Below are positions 31,870-44,300 of a stretch of DNA of 64,000 nucleotides, piece after piece. Source of the stretch: Crocodylus rhombifer (lineage: Eukaryota; Chordata; Crocodylia; Crocodylidae); assembly GCA_038503035.1 (NCBI GenBank), contig JAVSML010000956.1, positions 1 to 64,000 on the forward strand, read 5' to 3'. Position numbers and translations under genes: made by a program. The notes beneath the pieces were generated by a model that did not search any database, was not told where the DNA came from, and saw only the letters and a program-made list of their open reading frames with translations. Position 1 is the first letter of the stretch. Each line of letters starts with the position of its first letter.

Positions 31870-33690
31870 CTCTGGCTCCCAGTTTATGACAAACACCGGC
31901 GTGGCGTTGAAGTGGGGGCTCAGGATCTCTCCCCGGCCACTTTGCTGCCTCTCAAGGACCCTGAAGTGGGGGCGGGGGGGGCTGTGGACCCCCTCCCCGA
32001 AGCACAGCGCAGGACAACTGCCCCCGCTCCTACCAGCTGGGGCAGGGGGGCATGAAGCTGAGACCTTGGAGACCCCCTTCCCGAGAAGGTAGCAGGGTCC
32101 TACCACCCACAGGCACATCTGTCTGTGTCCGGTGGCCCCCAGAGCCCATGTCCCCTCGGGGGTCAGGGGACCCTGGGGAGCTCCACTGAAAACAGGCCCT
32201 GATATAACAAGGTGCTTGGGTCCAGGGAAGTGAGTCAAGGAGGGCCGGGGGGCACCGAGTCAGGGATCTTTTATTGGACCCCCCCAGCTTGTCTGGGACA
32301 GAGACAGAGAAGTTGCCTGGACCCAGCAGTTTGCAGGGACAGTGCCTTGGACCCGAAAAAGGGTCTAGCTGTTGCAGAATATCTCAGCTGTGAGCTTTGC
32401 ATCCTGCAGCATTGCGGGTTTGATGGCAGCGCGCTCCCAGGCACCCAGTTGCAGGGCACCCGGCTGACACCGGGGGGGGGGCGGGCGTTGCACTGAGTTC
32501 AGCCCCTGCCCGAGGCAGGATCGGCCCCGTCTGAAACACGGGGGTGTCTGAGCTGCACAGAGGACCCCGAGCTGGAAACATGGAGTCCCAGAGCCGTGGG
32601 GCTGGCAGGGAGCTGTGGGGTCGCATCCCACCCGAGACAGGATCAGCCCCATCCAAACCCCTGTGCTATTCAGGAGCAGCATCACTGAGGCACACGCGTG
32701 ATGGGGTCTCCACCCCACTGTCTGCAGGAGATGCCCTGGACAGACTCCAGCCCACCCACCAGCTCCTGCCCCTGGACCAAAGTCTGGACACTACCAGAGC
32801 GGGGCCCACCCTTGTCTCTGTGATCCCTGCCCATCGCTCCACTCCACAGGTGTTGACACCCCTCTCTTTTTTGAGGGGCTTGATTTTTCCATCCTTTCTT
32901 CTGCCGTTCTACTGCCTGTGAGCTGCTCCTGGCCACATGGCTCCTATTTCACAGCCCTGCTATTTTTAACTCTAGCTAAAAAAAACCACAAGTGAAAATT
33001 AGGTGAAAGTCCCTCTCAGCAAAGCATCACCTGCCCTGTCCAGAAGCTCAAGAAGGCTCAATTATTGTTTCCAAGAGAGGCCCCTTGAACCCTAATGACT
33101 GCAGTCAAAAAAAAAAAGAAAAAAGAAAAAAAAATTAAAACCTGGTTTCTTTGGAAACGCCAGGTTTTGATTATTTTTTTGCCTCCTTCATTGCGTTTTT
33201 TTTGTCTTATACGCAAGACGCGGTCTAGCAAATGACGACACATTCCAGTAGCGAGAGCTGGGGTTGCGTTCGTCTTTGACTGAGTCACGTTGCTTTAGGC
33301 CACTGGTACCTTAGCAAAGCTTTTCGTGTCTTTTTCACTGGAGAAAAACTAGGTGTGATGGAGGGAAAGAGGCACCTTGACCTCTGCACCCCCGTCGTTG
33401 ACATCCTAGATCTGACCTTGGACGCAAGGGGTAACCCCCGGATTTGCTGTAATATTGGAGCTGCCTGGCTCTGCTCTATGTCAGAGCACAGCATTTCCTT
33501 GCATCAGTTGCTGGGTGACCGAGCCCACCCTGGGTTGCAGGGGCAATACCCCCAGGCCTCACCCCACTGCCCCAGCCCCACCGCAGCTCCTTGCGGGGCG
33601 AGGGGGAAGGTCCTGACTACATACACGGCTTACAGCCCTGGCTCACTGCAAAGTCCAGGAGTGTCTGAGCATAGCCTGAAGGGTGGCAGG
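31870..33690. other. No gene recognised; R1 tail and R3 fragments
   Basis: It contains reverse R1-tail sequence (32490-32670) and a diverged R3-like piece (about 32840-33350, with poly-A/T tracts near 33105-33190). No exon is supported. Confidence 0.5.
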
Positions 33691-34150
33691 AAATGAGTGT
33701 GTGCAGGTGTGGGTGTGCATGGGTCCAGGGTTGGGGGGGTATATAGGCATGTATGTGCATGGCAGTGTGCACGTATGGAGGAAACTGTGGTGGCATGTGT
33801 GCACACACATGTATACAGGTTTATGTATGTGTTGGGGGGGGCTGAGTATGGCAGGGTGCCTGTACATGTGTGTACCTGTACACGTGTAGGTATGAGGGTG
33901 ACATGGTGTGTGTAGGTGGGGTGAAGAGGTGTGAGTATAGGTTGCAAAGGTATCGATGAGTTTGTATAGGTACAGGTATGTATAAGTGTGTGTATAGGTG
34001 GGATGCATGTCTATGGTTGGGTGGGGGGTGTTCATGAGTGTGAGGGGTGTATGTGCATAGGTAGGGGTGGCTGTGGGGACTTGTGTATGTGTATATACAT
34101 GTGCGGGGGGGGGGGGGTGTATGTATACATGTGGGTGTGAGCACACATGC
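33690..34150 (+). repeat. GT-rich simple repeat
   Basis: Alternating GTGTG, GTATG and GGGGGG steps over about 460 bp. The minus-strand His/Thr/Pro frames are artefacts. Confidence 0.8.
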
Positions 34151-34175
34151 TCACATTGGAACGTATGTATGGGCG

Positions 34176-34569
34176 GTAGGGGAACTCTTCAGCCTGGAAA
34201 AGCGCAGGCTCAGGGGTGATCTGATGGCCACCTATAAGTTTATCGGGGTGACCACCAGGATCTGGGGGAACGTGTGTTCACCAGAGCGCCCCAAGGGATG
34301 ACGAGGTCGAACGGTCACAAACTCCTGCAAGACCGTTTCAGGCTGGACATAAGGAAGAATTTCTTTCCTGTCCGAGCCCCCAAGGTCTGGAGCAGTCTGC
34401 CAGCGGAGGTGGTTCAAGCACCTACACTGAACACCTTCAAGAGTAAATTGGATGCTTATCTTGCTGGGATCCTATGACCCCAGCTGACTTCCTGCCCTTT
34501 GGGCGGGGGGCTGGACTCGATGATCTCCCGAGGTCCCTTCCAGCCCTGATGTCTATGAAATCTATGAAA
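34176..34569 (+). mobile_element. CR1 LINE 3' portion, forward
   Basis: Encodes [17 protein letters not shown], then after a one-base break TRAPQGMTRSNGHKLLQ and the C-terminus. It ends with the CR1 3' UTR and TCTATGAAATCTATGAAA. Same subfamily as 11034-11957. Confidence 0.9.
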
Positions 34570-37086
34570 ATATCTGCCTGGAGGATGCGTGGTGGCGGGT
34601 TGCCTGTGCATTAGTACATACATGCGTGCTGGGGCTGGGCAGTTACCCTCCCTCACCCTACGGTTCTGCATCCAGTGGGCACTTGCTGCGATGCCAGCTG
34701 TGCCCCCCTTCAGAGCCCAGGGGCAGACGGATGCAGCTGGGGATGTGCCCCCAGGAACTCGCCCAACTTGCTGCTGAGCCTCCGCTGACCGCGCCCCCAC
34801 CCCAGCTGACTCAACCGCAGCCAGCAGGGATTTGGGCTCTGGGGCCTGGTGTCCTCAGGTGACCCAGCTGCCAGGAGCAGCTGGGGCCAGCTCTACTCTG
34901 AGAACTACTGTAGCCCCTGAGGGCCCTGGATTTCTACACAAGCATCAGCAGGATGTCTCCCACAACCTCCAGGCCCAGCACCCCTGCGAGGGGAGGGCGG
35001 GTGGCCACAATCCCTCTGCATCCCCTACCCTGGGCATGGGAGCTTGACTCCCTGCCACGGCCCCACTCCTGAGATGCACGGGGTAGGGGGGCAGAGGCAG
35101 GGAGCAGCTGGGCTGGCAGAAGTCGGGGGGTCATATTCAGTCCATCCCCTGCTCTAGGGTCTGTCGGAGCTGCCAGGAGCAGGATGAGGGGGTAGGGCAC
35201 CTGGAGCCATGGGCGGGGGGGGGGCATCAAGGCAGGAACCTGCCTGGGGTGGGGGCATTAGGGCAGTCTGCCCCAGTGTGTGGCCCCAGATGCAGCTGTG
35301 GAAGACCCACGTGGCCCCTGCCCTCTTTCACAGCAGCGGGGACTAGGGCCGGCAGCTGAATCCCGCTGCACAAGAGCTTGGCTCAGGGCAGGCTGGAGAC
35401 AAGACAGTTACTGTCATTCCCTGGGCCCCCCCTCCACACCCGCAGGGGGATGCAGCTCCCTGCCCTGCACACGCCAGTGCGGCATGCACGGTGGCACAGG
35501 TTCAGCCACGTGGCATGTTGCTCACGGCCATGGCCAGAGCTCAGGGGGCGGGCGCTGGAGTCACCCCATGCAATCACCCCACATGGCAGGCACTGGCGCC
35601 AGCCTGCTCCTAAAGGCCTGGGCTTTGAGCAGAGCCCCTTGCTGGAGGGGTGCCATGGAGATGCCCAAGGTGGAGGGGGCACAGCTTGGTGCAGGAGCTT
35701 CACCCCTGGCCTGCAAAGGTTGGGGACTCCATAGGCCAGAGCCCCGAGATCAGCTCTTCACTGCACCTAGCTCCGAGCCCCGTCTACAACCAGCCCGGGA
35801 GCACGGAGGGAAGCAGGAGACCGGGGTTGGGCTCTGGCTTGCAGCGGACTGGCACTGGGCCCACTGGCACAAGGCAGCAGGTATTGGCCCAGTGGCAATG
35901 AAGGTGTGATGCTGCGGCCCTGGCTGAGCCATGCCAAGGCAAACATGGGCACGGTGGGGGGGAAGGAGCCTGCGGGTAGGAGTGGGGAGCTGGGCTGTAA
36001 CCCCCGAGGTGCCACAGAGCACCCCCCAGGGGCCCGTCTGCAGTGCTGGGGGGCTCCAGCACCCATGGCAGGGCAGGAAGGAAAGCTGGAGGTGTCAGCA
36101 CCAGCTGAAGGGACGTGGCCCCCTGCCTAGGGCGGGGGGGAGGTGGGGGGGGCTGCAGGGGTCCAGGTCCCACATGAGGGCTCCGGGAGAGCAGCTGGGA
36201 GGGCGAGGGGCCTGGCATGGGGCAGTACCGGGGGAAGACGGGTCCAGCTGTGCCACCTCACACCTAGTGCCGGGCAGGAGAGAAGGGCAGGGGCAAGCAC
36301 AGTATGAGGAGCTTGGTGGGGGGGAAGCCCACGCCTGCCAGGGTCCCCCCAGCTTGAGGCACCCCCCCCATGCTTCAGTTTCGCCAGCAGTGCCCAATGG
36401 GGGACCCAGACCCCTCTATTCAAATGCACATGGAAGGGGCTCTGAGCACCCCCATGTCTCCGTCCCCATGGGGGGGGGGGGAGGTAGAACCACCCCCCAC
36501 CCCACGGGCTACACATAGGGCCACGCTGCTTGCAGGCCACAGTCACTCGTGGCAAGGTCAGGAGAAAGCTCACTGCTCAACCAATCAGAATTGGGTCCCC
36601 CGTGGTGCACACAGTCCACCCGCTCAATCGGGGGGGCGGGGCGGGGCGGGGAATGGGGGGGGTGTGCTAAGGCCCATGGGCTGTGGTGTGAACGCCCCCT
36701 GCTGGACATGCCTGGAGAAGCAGCCCTGATGCCAGCGGGGCAGGGCAGGGGCTAGGGGCGTGCCGCAGGGGCCCTCCTGGAGCGCTCCCCAGGGTCCCTT
36801 CCCTCCCCCCCCGGATCAGGGGGTCAATGCCAAGGCCAGGGGGGCCGGGAAGGGTGCCTAGCCCACGCCAGGCCCATTCGCTCCCATGCTCAGCACACAG
36901 CAAGGGGGGAGAGGCCCCCATGGCTGCACCAGAGCCCAGCAGCCTGGGGGCAGGGGGGCCACATCAGTCCCATGCCCTAGGGGCCAGGAGACAGGAGGCT
37001 TCGCAGGATAAAAATCAAGTCCATTAAAAAACAGGTTAAATAAACAAGACCAAAAGCACCCCCCCCCACCTCCAATCTCTGGGGTC
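34570..37086. other. No gene recognised between LEP and RBM28
   Basis: GC-rich sequence with short G/C runs and no supported exon. The part adjoining 37086 should contain the RBM28 3' UTR, but no canonical minus-strand AATAAA is visible in the first 150 bp. Confidence 0.5.
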
Positions 37087-38356
37087 TCAGCTCTCGAACC
37101 ACTTGCTGCGCTTGGGGGTGCTGCGGGGGCCCCCCAGGATCTTCCTTTTGTATTGTTCCACCAGCTGCTCGAAGTGGGCCTCGGCCTGGGCCCCCGCCGG
37201 CCGCCGCTGCTTCCGCGTTGCCTGTTGGGGGGGGGCACAGGGAGAAGGGTCTGGCTCAGTGCCACAGCATGTATGGGCCAGGAGGATGGGGGGGTCAGCA
37301 CTGGGCACTGCAGCCCTGGGGAGTGAGGGTGGGCAGGCCACATAGGTCGGATACCAGGACTCCCTGCATGGTGCGCCTGCTTCTGGGGAGGGACACGCAG
37401 CACAGGCAGGTTGTGCTGCCCAGCCCTGCCTGTGGTGGGGGAGCAGCAGGAGGCTGCCTGAGCCATGGGGGGAGGTTTGGGAACCTCAGTGCCAGCTGGG
37501 TCCCATCCTGCCAGGGAGCAGGATGGCACAGGCCTGGCACTGGGCTGGGAGCATGCACATGCACATGACGGAGCCGGCAAGGCCATGCTGGGGTTGGGAA
37601 GGGCAGGGGAGCTGGGTAAGAGCATTCCCAGGGTCCTGGATGGTGACAGGCCCAGCCTGAGTCACTGCAAGAGCAAGGAGGGACCCAGGCTGGAGCCCCC
37701 TCCCCTGTCCCCTCACCTGCTTGGCAACCACCACCTTGGGTTTCTCCGGGGGCCGTGGGCCAGCCTTGGCCTTGGGCTTCTTGGCAGGGGGTGGCTTGGT
37801 CTTGCCCTTGTCACGCTTCCTGGGGGGGGAAACGAGGCATGAGCAACATTTTGGGGGAGTGAGGATGCACAAGCACCTCCAGGAGGGCCTCCCGATAGCC
37901 CCCCCCCCCCCCCCCCCCCAAGGGTAGCTGCCCCCTCAGCCCCACCCTGCCTGAGACCTGCTGGTGCAGGGCTTGTGGGGGTGCAGCAAAAGACCCCACC
38001 CCTGACCACCATGAGACCCCCCCCAACCACAGAGAAGTGGGTGTCTCCTACCTGATCTTGGGCCCCCGGTGAGAAGGCAGTGCCAGCACCTTGCGACGCT
38101 TCCTGCCGTCGGGCAGCTCCACCTGCTCCACCTCTGCTTTGGTCTGGAAGCCCGACCATGAGGCCGTTGCCTCCAGCCCCCTGGTGCCCTTTTGCCCCCT
38201 GGGGCCTTTGGTGGGCTTCTTCTGCCCTGCGGGGGCTGGCTCCGTGGCTGCTGGCACCTCTGCCTGCCTCTTGCGGCCTTTGTGCCCCTGGGGGCTGTGC
38301 GGTGGGGCAGCTGGGCTGGCTGCCTTGGCTGCCTGCTGCTGCTGCTGCAACTTTTG
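37087..38356 (-). CDS. RBM28: RBM28 exons 17-19: basic C-terminal tail
   Basis: Exon 17 (305 bp) starts with a glutamine run and ends with the conserved [16 protein letters not shown] and [13 protein letters not shown]. Exons 18 and 19 are Lys/Pro-rich. [13 protein letters not shown] precedes the stop at 37087-37089. This basic tail is the likely nucleolar-localisation region. Confidence 0.93.
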
Positions 38357-41300
38357 CTGCATGAAAAAAGAGGTTGCTGGCTGCGGAGCCCGTCGGCACC
38401 CCCCGCAAGAAATGCGAGGCAAGCCCAGGACCCCCTCCATGCAGGTCACCTGCAATGTTAGGAGCCACAGCCACATCTCAGGGCCCAGCTTGAGCACCCC
38501 TGCACTCCCCCAGAGGCAGGGCCTGAGTTCAGAGCTCAGTGCCATAGAGAGGGGCATGGCGTGAATCCACACAACACCCCCAGTGATGGGCCATGCGGTG
38601 CAGGTCAGAGAACAAAGGCTGGGCAGGGGAGCTTGGTGCTGCTGGCAGGGTCACGGGGATGTGGGCTCTGTCCAGAGGGACCACGGGACGGGGTCATACC
38701 AGGCTGCGCTGGGCACGCTGCTCTTTCAGCTTCAGCTTCCGGCGGTCTTCCAAGGAGAACTCCACGATGGGTCTCTGCAGGGGACAGGAGATCAGAGCTG
38801 CCCAAGCAAACCCCCGAGCTCCTCACCAGCTGAGGAGGGGTCGGGGAGGCGCCAGCCCCAGAAAGCAAGGGACCCCCCCAGCCCTGAAGAAAAGCAGGGA
38901 GGGGAGCATGGCAGCTTGTAGTCTCACCCCCAGTGTGTGGAGCTTCTAGTTGCCCCCTCCCAGAGCCACGGGGAGGGGCACAGACATGCATACCAGCCTG
39001 GTCCCTGGAGCTCCCCACCCACCCCCTGGCACTTACCTTGTTGGGCCCGAAGAGCTGGGGGTTGTTGTTGGTGTGGCGCAAGGCGGCCAGCGCGTGCTCA
39101 TGCTCTGTGAACTCAGCAAAGGCGTAGCCCAACGACGGTGCCCGGCCCTGGCCTGTCCGCGCCTTCAGGTCCCGCATCACCCGGCACTGCCAAGATAGTG
39201 CCGGTGGGGCCAGGCTGCCCAGACCTGACCTCAGCCATGCTGGGACGCGTGTGCCCAGCCCCCTGGAGCCCCCACGGCTCACACCCCAGATACCTGTGCT
39301 CAGTAGCCAGAGATCTCCCGGGCTGGAGCATGAACCCCACTGAGATACAGCCCACGCTCCAGCTGTTGCACGGCCTCTGGGATCCCCCCACTGCGGTTCC
39401 CCAAGACACCGGATGCCCACCGGGATGCCAGTTCGAGCCCAAGCAGGGGCCGTCTCCTAGGGTGGTGGGAGTGGGGCGGCACTGACCTCCTTGAGGCGCA
39501 CGCCTCGACCCCCGCCAGCAGCTTGAAGCAGGAGGTGCCGCAGCTCCTGGTCGTCCAGGGCTTTGGGCAGGTTGTGCAGGCAGAGGCGGGTGGAGGACAC
39601 AAAGATGTTCTGGTCTTTCAGCTTCTGGTACTTCAGCTCCGTGAACTGGGGAGCGGGACGGCAAGGGGCTTGGTTGGGGCTGGGGGGCTCCTGCTTTGGC
39701 AACAGCCAGTGCCACCCTCCAGAGCCAGAGGGCCCGTCCCGGCAGGGACCCAGTGCTACCCCGTGTCACCCCATCAGTGCGTCTCCCCCTGGGGAAAACC
39801 CCACTGTCTCCCCAGCGCCCCTTTGCCTGCTCACCCGTGCTCTCTTGGCCAGGTCGGTTTCACTCACGCCCTCAGCAGCCTTGGTGCCCGCACGGATCAC
39901 TGCGGGGAATGGATACGGTATGAGGGCTCCCCCAGGGCTGAGCAGAGACACCAGGAGACAAAGGTCTGCCCCAGTTGCCCCCCAGTACTCACCCCCTGCC
40001 TGGTGCCAGCTACCCCAGCACTCAGGGCCCGTGATGGTGTGGGATCCCCCTCCCTGGCGTGGGATCTTAGCCTAAGCCCATGCTGTGGCCCAAAAGGGAG
40101 GGCATTGACCTGCCCTGCCAGGCCCCAGAGGCTGAACCCCAGCACCGACCAGACTGTAAGGCCTGGACCCGTGGGATGTGGCTCCCTCCTGTACCGGGGC
40201 AGCACAGAAGCAGTGAGTGGGGGGCACAGAGCTGGTCTTGGAAGGGTTAATGCCCCCCCAAGTCAAGCCAGGGGACAGTTCACACCCGAGGGAGATGCAA
40301 GGAGCCCATTGGGGCCACCCCCAGGGGCAGTGGGGAGACTCTAGGGACAAGCAAGGGGCTCATAGGGCCCTGGCAGCTGGGGCAGGGGGCTGGGGAGTTC
40401 ACTCACAGCCTTCACGGGCAAGGTACAGGTTGCGGGTCCCCGTCGGCTTCTTCACCTTCTGCTCCCGCAGCTTCTGCGCCTCCTCACGGGTTACGGCCAG
40501 GTCCACACGCAGCCGGCGTCCGTCCAGCCGCAGCCCCCCCGGCCTGCAGGCAATGGGCGGCAATGAGATCCACCCCCGGGAACCTGGGCCCTTGCAGGGA
40601 GACACTACCCCTTCCCTTGGGGGGCTCTGACGGGCTCAAATTGTCCCCCGCCGGAACCCTTGGAGCATTTGGGGGGCACCCCAGAAACACATTAGCCAAG
40701 GACTTCTGCCCACTTGGTGCCCCCCTCTACCTCCAGGACCTGCCCTAACCCCCAGCCCCCAGCCCCCCCCGGGCTCACCTCACTCTCATCCTGAGCAGCC
40801 TGGAGGCACTTCTGGGCGGCCTCTTGCGTCACAAACTGGGCGAAGGCGCAGCCTAGATGCCAGGAGGGAGGTCCCCATCAGATCCCAGCCAGGGCTGGGG
40901 AGGGGGTCAGACACGAGCTCTGTGCCACCTCTGCCCGGCTCCAAGGACTGCCCGGGGGAGCAGAGGCCCTCAGGCCCCTCCAAGCCCCCAGCAGAGTCAG
41001 CCCCTGCCCAGACGGTGAGTGCTCCAGGGATCCAACTTCAGGCCTTCTTCCAAGGGAGAAGGTCCGCAGCCGAGAGGCTGGTGGTGGGGGCGGTGCCCCA
41101 ACCCCCTGCCCAGGCCCTTGTGGGAGCCATGAGTAACGCCAATGTCAGAGGCACCTGGGTGGGGGCTTGGCCTACGGCAGGGGGAGCTCAGGGCAAACCC
41201 CTTCCCCACCTCTTCCTCGGGCAGGGGGAGGGGGTCTGGACTCACCTTTGGAGTGCTCTGTGTCGGGGTGCAGCACCAGACGCACGTACTGCAGCTCCCC

Positions 41301-44300
41301 GAAAGGCTCCAGCAGTGCGCCCAGGTCCTCCTCCTCCGTGTCAAATGACAGGTTCCTGCCAGGGGCCGGGAGGTAGCGTTAGGGGCCCTGCAGCAGCTAT
41401 CGCCCCACTTCAGTCCACCCACCCCAGCCCCAGGACCCACCCGACCCCAGGTCGTGCCCGGGCCAGGGGATGAAGGGCAACAGCATGCTCCTGCCTGGGT
41501 GGGTGGGGCGCAGCCTTACAGGCACTGTCACAGCCTCTGTCCCTGGCAGAGGCCGGGACCAGCCCCAAGAGACCCACCCCTACCCCCTACTCTGCTCTCA
41601 GGGGCTGAGTAAAGAGAGGCAGGGGCAGAGATGTGGACCCCCCTCCCTCTTCCCAGGGACACCAGCCCCACACACAGCCTACCTGATAAAGACCGTCTTG
41701 CCCTCGGCCACATCTGACGGCGGCTTCCTGCTCTTCTTGCCCTTCCTGGGCACGGTGTCACCTTCAAGATGACCAGCAAGGTCAGCAGGGCCTGGCCAAC
41801 GGGTCAGTGGCTGCCGCCCCTCACCCTTGCTGGGAACCCAGAGCACGGAGGGCATGGGATAAACACCCAGGGCAGGGGGGACTCTCCAATACTGGGGTGC
41901 CAGGGAGTGGGTGGATGGGCACTGAGCGGGAAGATCTAGGTGCAGCGATGCTGTACGTGTCCCAGGATGCTGGGCTGGGCTGTGCTGGTTCCCCTGCTGC
42001 TTTCCTCTCCATGTGTCAGGGGTTTTAAGCCTCCCCCAGATGCTGCTGCAGCCCGGGCTGGGGATGGGGCTGGGCTGCACCAGTGCTGCTGCTGGCACCA
42101 ACCCCGCAGGGTCCTGGCTGGAGGGTCTTGCCCCTCAGCTCAGGCTCAGCCCCATGCTGCACTGGGGCAGGAAGGGATCTCCCTCTTGCTCAGACTGGCG
42201 GACACTGGGGGGTTTTGCCTTCCTCTGCAGCAGGGGCACGACTGGGCCTGGGCTCTCTGCAGTGCATGACCCCCCTGGCAGCAGCAGCACATTGGCAGCT
42301 GTGGCCCTTGCTTTCCTGGGGACAGGGTGGGGGCTACGCCTAGGGCTGTGTCGGGGCAACTGTGTCATGTGGCTCCAAGGTCAGGCATGGGGTTTGTCTG
42401 AGCTTGTGTGGATGGGGCTGATCCTGCCTCAGGCAGGGTTGCGACTGGATATCACCCCACAGCTCCCTGCCAGCCCCCTAGGACTGCAGGGTGCAGAGAA
42501 CAGGGCCCCAGGCAGGGGACTGCAGGGCTGAGCTCCTGGTCAGCACCTCAGGCTGTGGCCCCCCACAATCAGCGGAGCCCAGGGAAGGGGGCACCAGTGG
42601 AGGGCAGACATGGAGGCTTGGGGGTCTCCGGGACTTGGAGCCTGTAGCTCAGGGGGAGAAGAGCTGATGCCCCCCCAGCCTTCCACCCCCCACCCTCAGG
42701 AAGAGGTGGGGAAGGGACTCGCACTGGCCTGGACAATGCCAGGCCCAGCCCCCATCCACTGGCACCAGGGCTGCTCTAGGCCCCACGGCACCCACCAGGG
42801 TCTCAGGCTGGCACCACTGGCGGGTCACAGCTGAGAGCAGCCCCCACATGGCCTGCTGCCCCGTGGGGCAGGGACCAGGCAGGCACCAGGGCCGGGGCTG
42901 CCCAGGTCCAGTTTGAGGCAGGCCAGGTTTCTCTGAGACCCTGCAGCCCCTGGCTTCCTCCCCCGACCTGCAGTCAGAGCCATGGGGAGACGGAACTGAC
43001 CTTCCTCATCCTCGCTGTCCTCTTCCTCCTCCTTCTCCTCCTCCTCAAGGGTGCTCCCGTCCGAGCCTTTGTCCTCATCCTCCTCGCTGCTGTCAGCCTG
43101 GGCAGGCCTGTAAGAGCAAGTCCCAGCCTGGAGTCCCCTGCCTGCTCTGTGACTGGGTCAAGCCCCAGGCAGGTGGGTCCCAGGTACCCTGCTCCAAGCC
43201 CCGGCCCATGTCCCTCCCCAGGGCAGCGCTGGGGGAGCCGGCCAGTCCACACAGGCACAGTTGATGGGTCCCCATCACTCACTGCGCCTGTGTGCTGGGT
43301 GACTGCTCTGTGCTCACAGCTTCATCCTCATCGTCCTCCTCCTCGCTGGCATCCTCTGAGTCTCCCTCCTGTCCCGGGGCCACACTGGCTTTCACCTCCA
43401 AGCTGCCTGGAACAGGGCAGGGTCCCTGGAGCTAAGCAGAGAGGGGAGGGGGCAGCCCCGGGAACAGCCCCAACCTCACCTTGTTCGCCCCAGGGGCCTG
43501 CCCCTGCTTCCACCACTAAGCCCCTCAGCTCAGAGCCACTCACCTGGCATCATGGTAGCAAGAAGGAACCCAGGTGTCCCAAGCCACCCCCAACCTTCCC
43601 CTTCCTGAAACCCAGTGCCTGAGCAGGCGTCCAGCTCCATCTGGCATCCCATCACCCTCTGCCCCCAGCCCAGGCAGGTCCTGGCACTGCAAGCTCCACC
43701 CCAGCCATGGCTGCCTCGTGGGGGCCATGGCCATGTCCTCATCACTGACAGTCACGGCTGAGCCCCCACCAGGCTGGAGTCTCACTCCCCACCCAGCAGC
43801 CCCAGCCACTGCAGCCACTCACCAGGGGTGGTTGCCACTGCCTGTGTAGCTCTGTACTTCTCCCTGCCCACGGCCCAGTCCACAGCCACTGGCCGCCCTG
43901 CAAGAGACCAGAAGGGCTGTGGGGACCTGAGGGAGTGGGCGGCACTGGGGACAGGCTAAGCCATCTGGGGAACTGGGGACGGTGACAGCCAGTGCCTGGG
44001 GGCCATGGCTGGACATGGCACAGGCCACATGGGGAGCCGGGCTTAGCAAGGGGAACAGTTGGATGGTTGCAGACATGGTCCCATCCTCCCTCATCCAAGG
44101 ATAGTTCCTGCCTGCCAGGGCTAATCAACAGAGCCCTGGCCTGGGGGGGCAGAAGGGTTAACCGAAGGGCCTCCCAAGCAGGGAACGAAGGAGGAGCAAA
44201 GCCCTGCATTCCTGGCAGGGACATTCCCCAGCAGAGACCATGGCGGGCAAAGCAGCAGCTCCCAGTGGCTGCAGGTTGAAGCAGTGGGGGTCCCCAGGGT

